From Dysgonamonadaceae bacterium (GTDB taxonomy: Bacteria; Bacteroidota; Bacteroidia; Bacteroidales; Azobacteroidaceae): a stretch of DNA of 7,014 bases. The position numbers and the translations under genes are program-made. Positions 6,827-7,014 of this stretch are shown piece by piece (the first letter of the stretch is position 1; each line of letters begins with the position of its first letter). Under the pieces are notes generated by a model. The model searched no databases and was not told the origin of the DNA. It saw only the letters and a program-made list of their open reading frames with translations. The DNA lies in the NCBI GenBank assembly GCA_031284225.1, contig JAITAH010000308.1:1-7014 (forward strand), in the 5' to 3' direction.

Positions 6827-7014
6827 ATGAAATTAAGTTACTTATTGAAGTCATTGACGTTGGTAGCGTTGGTGGCAATCGCTGGAAATGTAAAAGCGAC
6901 TGATTTCCGTGTAGCCAATGGCGCAACGGATGTGGAACTGACTGCCGCATTGGAACAGGCAGAAACAGGAGATGTGATTTTTATCGACGGTTGGGTAACC
7001 CTGAATGCCCCGGT
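6827..7014 (+). CDS. Start of a secreted protein, possibly a right-handed beta-helix (lyase-like) protein, truncated by the window end
   Basis: An open frame from ATG 6827 runs off the window after 62 complete codons. The N-terminus MKLSYLLKSLTLVALVAIAGNVKA is a clear Sec signal peptide, probably cut after A24 (VKA, then TDF). There is no Cys at the cleavage site, so this is not a lipoprotein. The mature start has ELTAALEQAETGDVIFIDGWVTLNAPV. This 'aaL..A..GD.I.i.G..tl' pattern is common at the first coil of right-handed beta-helix proteins, such as chondroitinase-B- or pectate-lyase-like enzymes and T9SS-exported surface proteins of Bacteroidota. With only about 38 mature residues visible, the fold is tentative and no active site can be seen. 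It follows the hydrolase by 136 bases on the same strand, so it is probably part of the same locus, perhaps with separate post-transcriptional control from the structured gap. In-frame context (a stop-containing gap upstream and the signal peptide) supports this start. Confidence 0.7.
   Translation, partial: MKLSYLLKSLTLVALVAIAGNVKATDFRVANGATDVELTAALEQAETGDVIFIDGWVTLNAP

Noticed and set aside
1..7014. tRNA, rRNA, CRISPR arrays, insertion sequences or frameshifted genes
   Set aside because: Coding frames fill nearly the whole window without interruption. The two gaps show no cloverleaf, regularly spaced spacer-repeat array or transposase signature.

Overview
The window looks like part of a polysaccharide utilization locus (PUL) from a Bacteroidota genome. 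Four things point there: an adjacent SusC/SusD-type pair, a lipoprotein glycoside hydrolase right behind it, a C-terminal type IX secretion (T9SS) sorting domain on the upstream gene, and no strong Shine-Dalgarno sequences. T9SS and SusCD together fit Bacteroidales outside the classic gut Bacteroides (for example Dysgonomonadaceae- or Porphyromonadaceae-like lineages), but the species cannot be named from the sequence. All supported genes are on the + strand and none shows a frameshift.

Layout: (1) bases 2-262 are the 3' end of a T9SS cargo gene. (2) Bases 263-328 are a very AT-rich gap with TTAATT hexamers repeated at an exact 11-bp period, the likely upstream control region of the PUL operon. 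(3) 329-3592 encodes a complete SusC/RagA-type TonB-dependent transporter. (4) After 6 bases, 3599-5434 encodes its SusD-like surface glycan-binding lipoprotein, of the SusD_2-like type. (5) After 14 bases, 5449-6690 encodes a lipoprotein with a GH99/GH71-like barrel. (6) 6691-6826 is a 136-base gap with a small hairpin and then a large structured inverted-repeat element. (7) From 6827 to the window end is the start of a secreted protein, possibly a right-handed beta-helix (lyase-like) protein.

How they may work together (inference): the GH99-like lipoprotein binds or cleaves a glycan at the cell surface, the SusD-like protein captures the fragments, and the SusC-like transporter imports them using TonB energy. 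The beta-helix-like protein and the T9SS cargo protein may add further binding or depolymerising activity. The substrate cannot be read from the sequence.

Two points deserve most attention. The region of the GH99-like protein that should carry the family's acidic dyad reads D385-F-A-S388, so the usual second glutamate is apparently missing. The gap before the last gene has a 16-bp stem whose 16-base loop is complementary to sequence just upstream of the next start codon, a pseudoknot or switch-like geometry. I found no convincing case for an entirely new multi-gene system.
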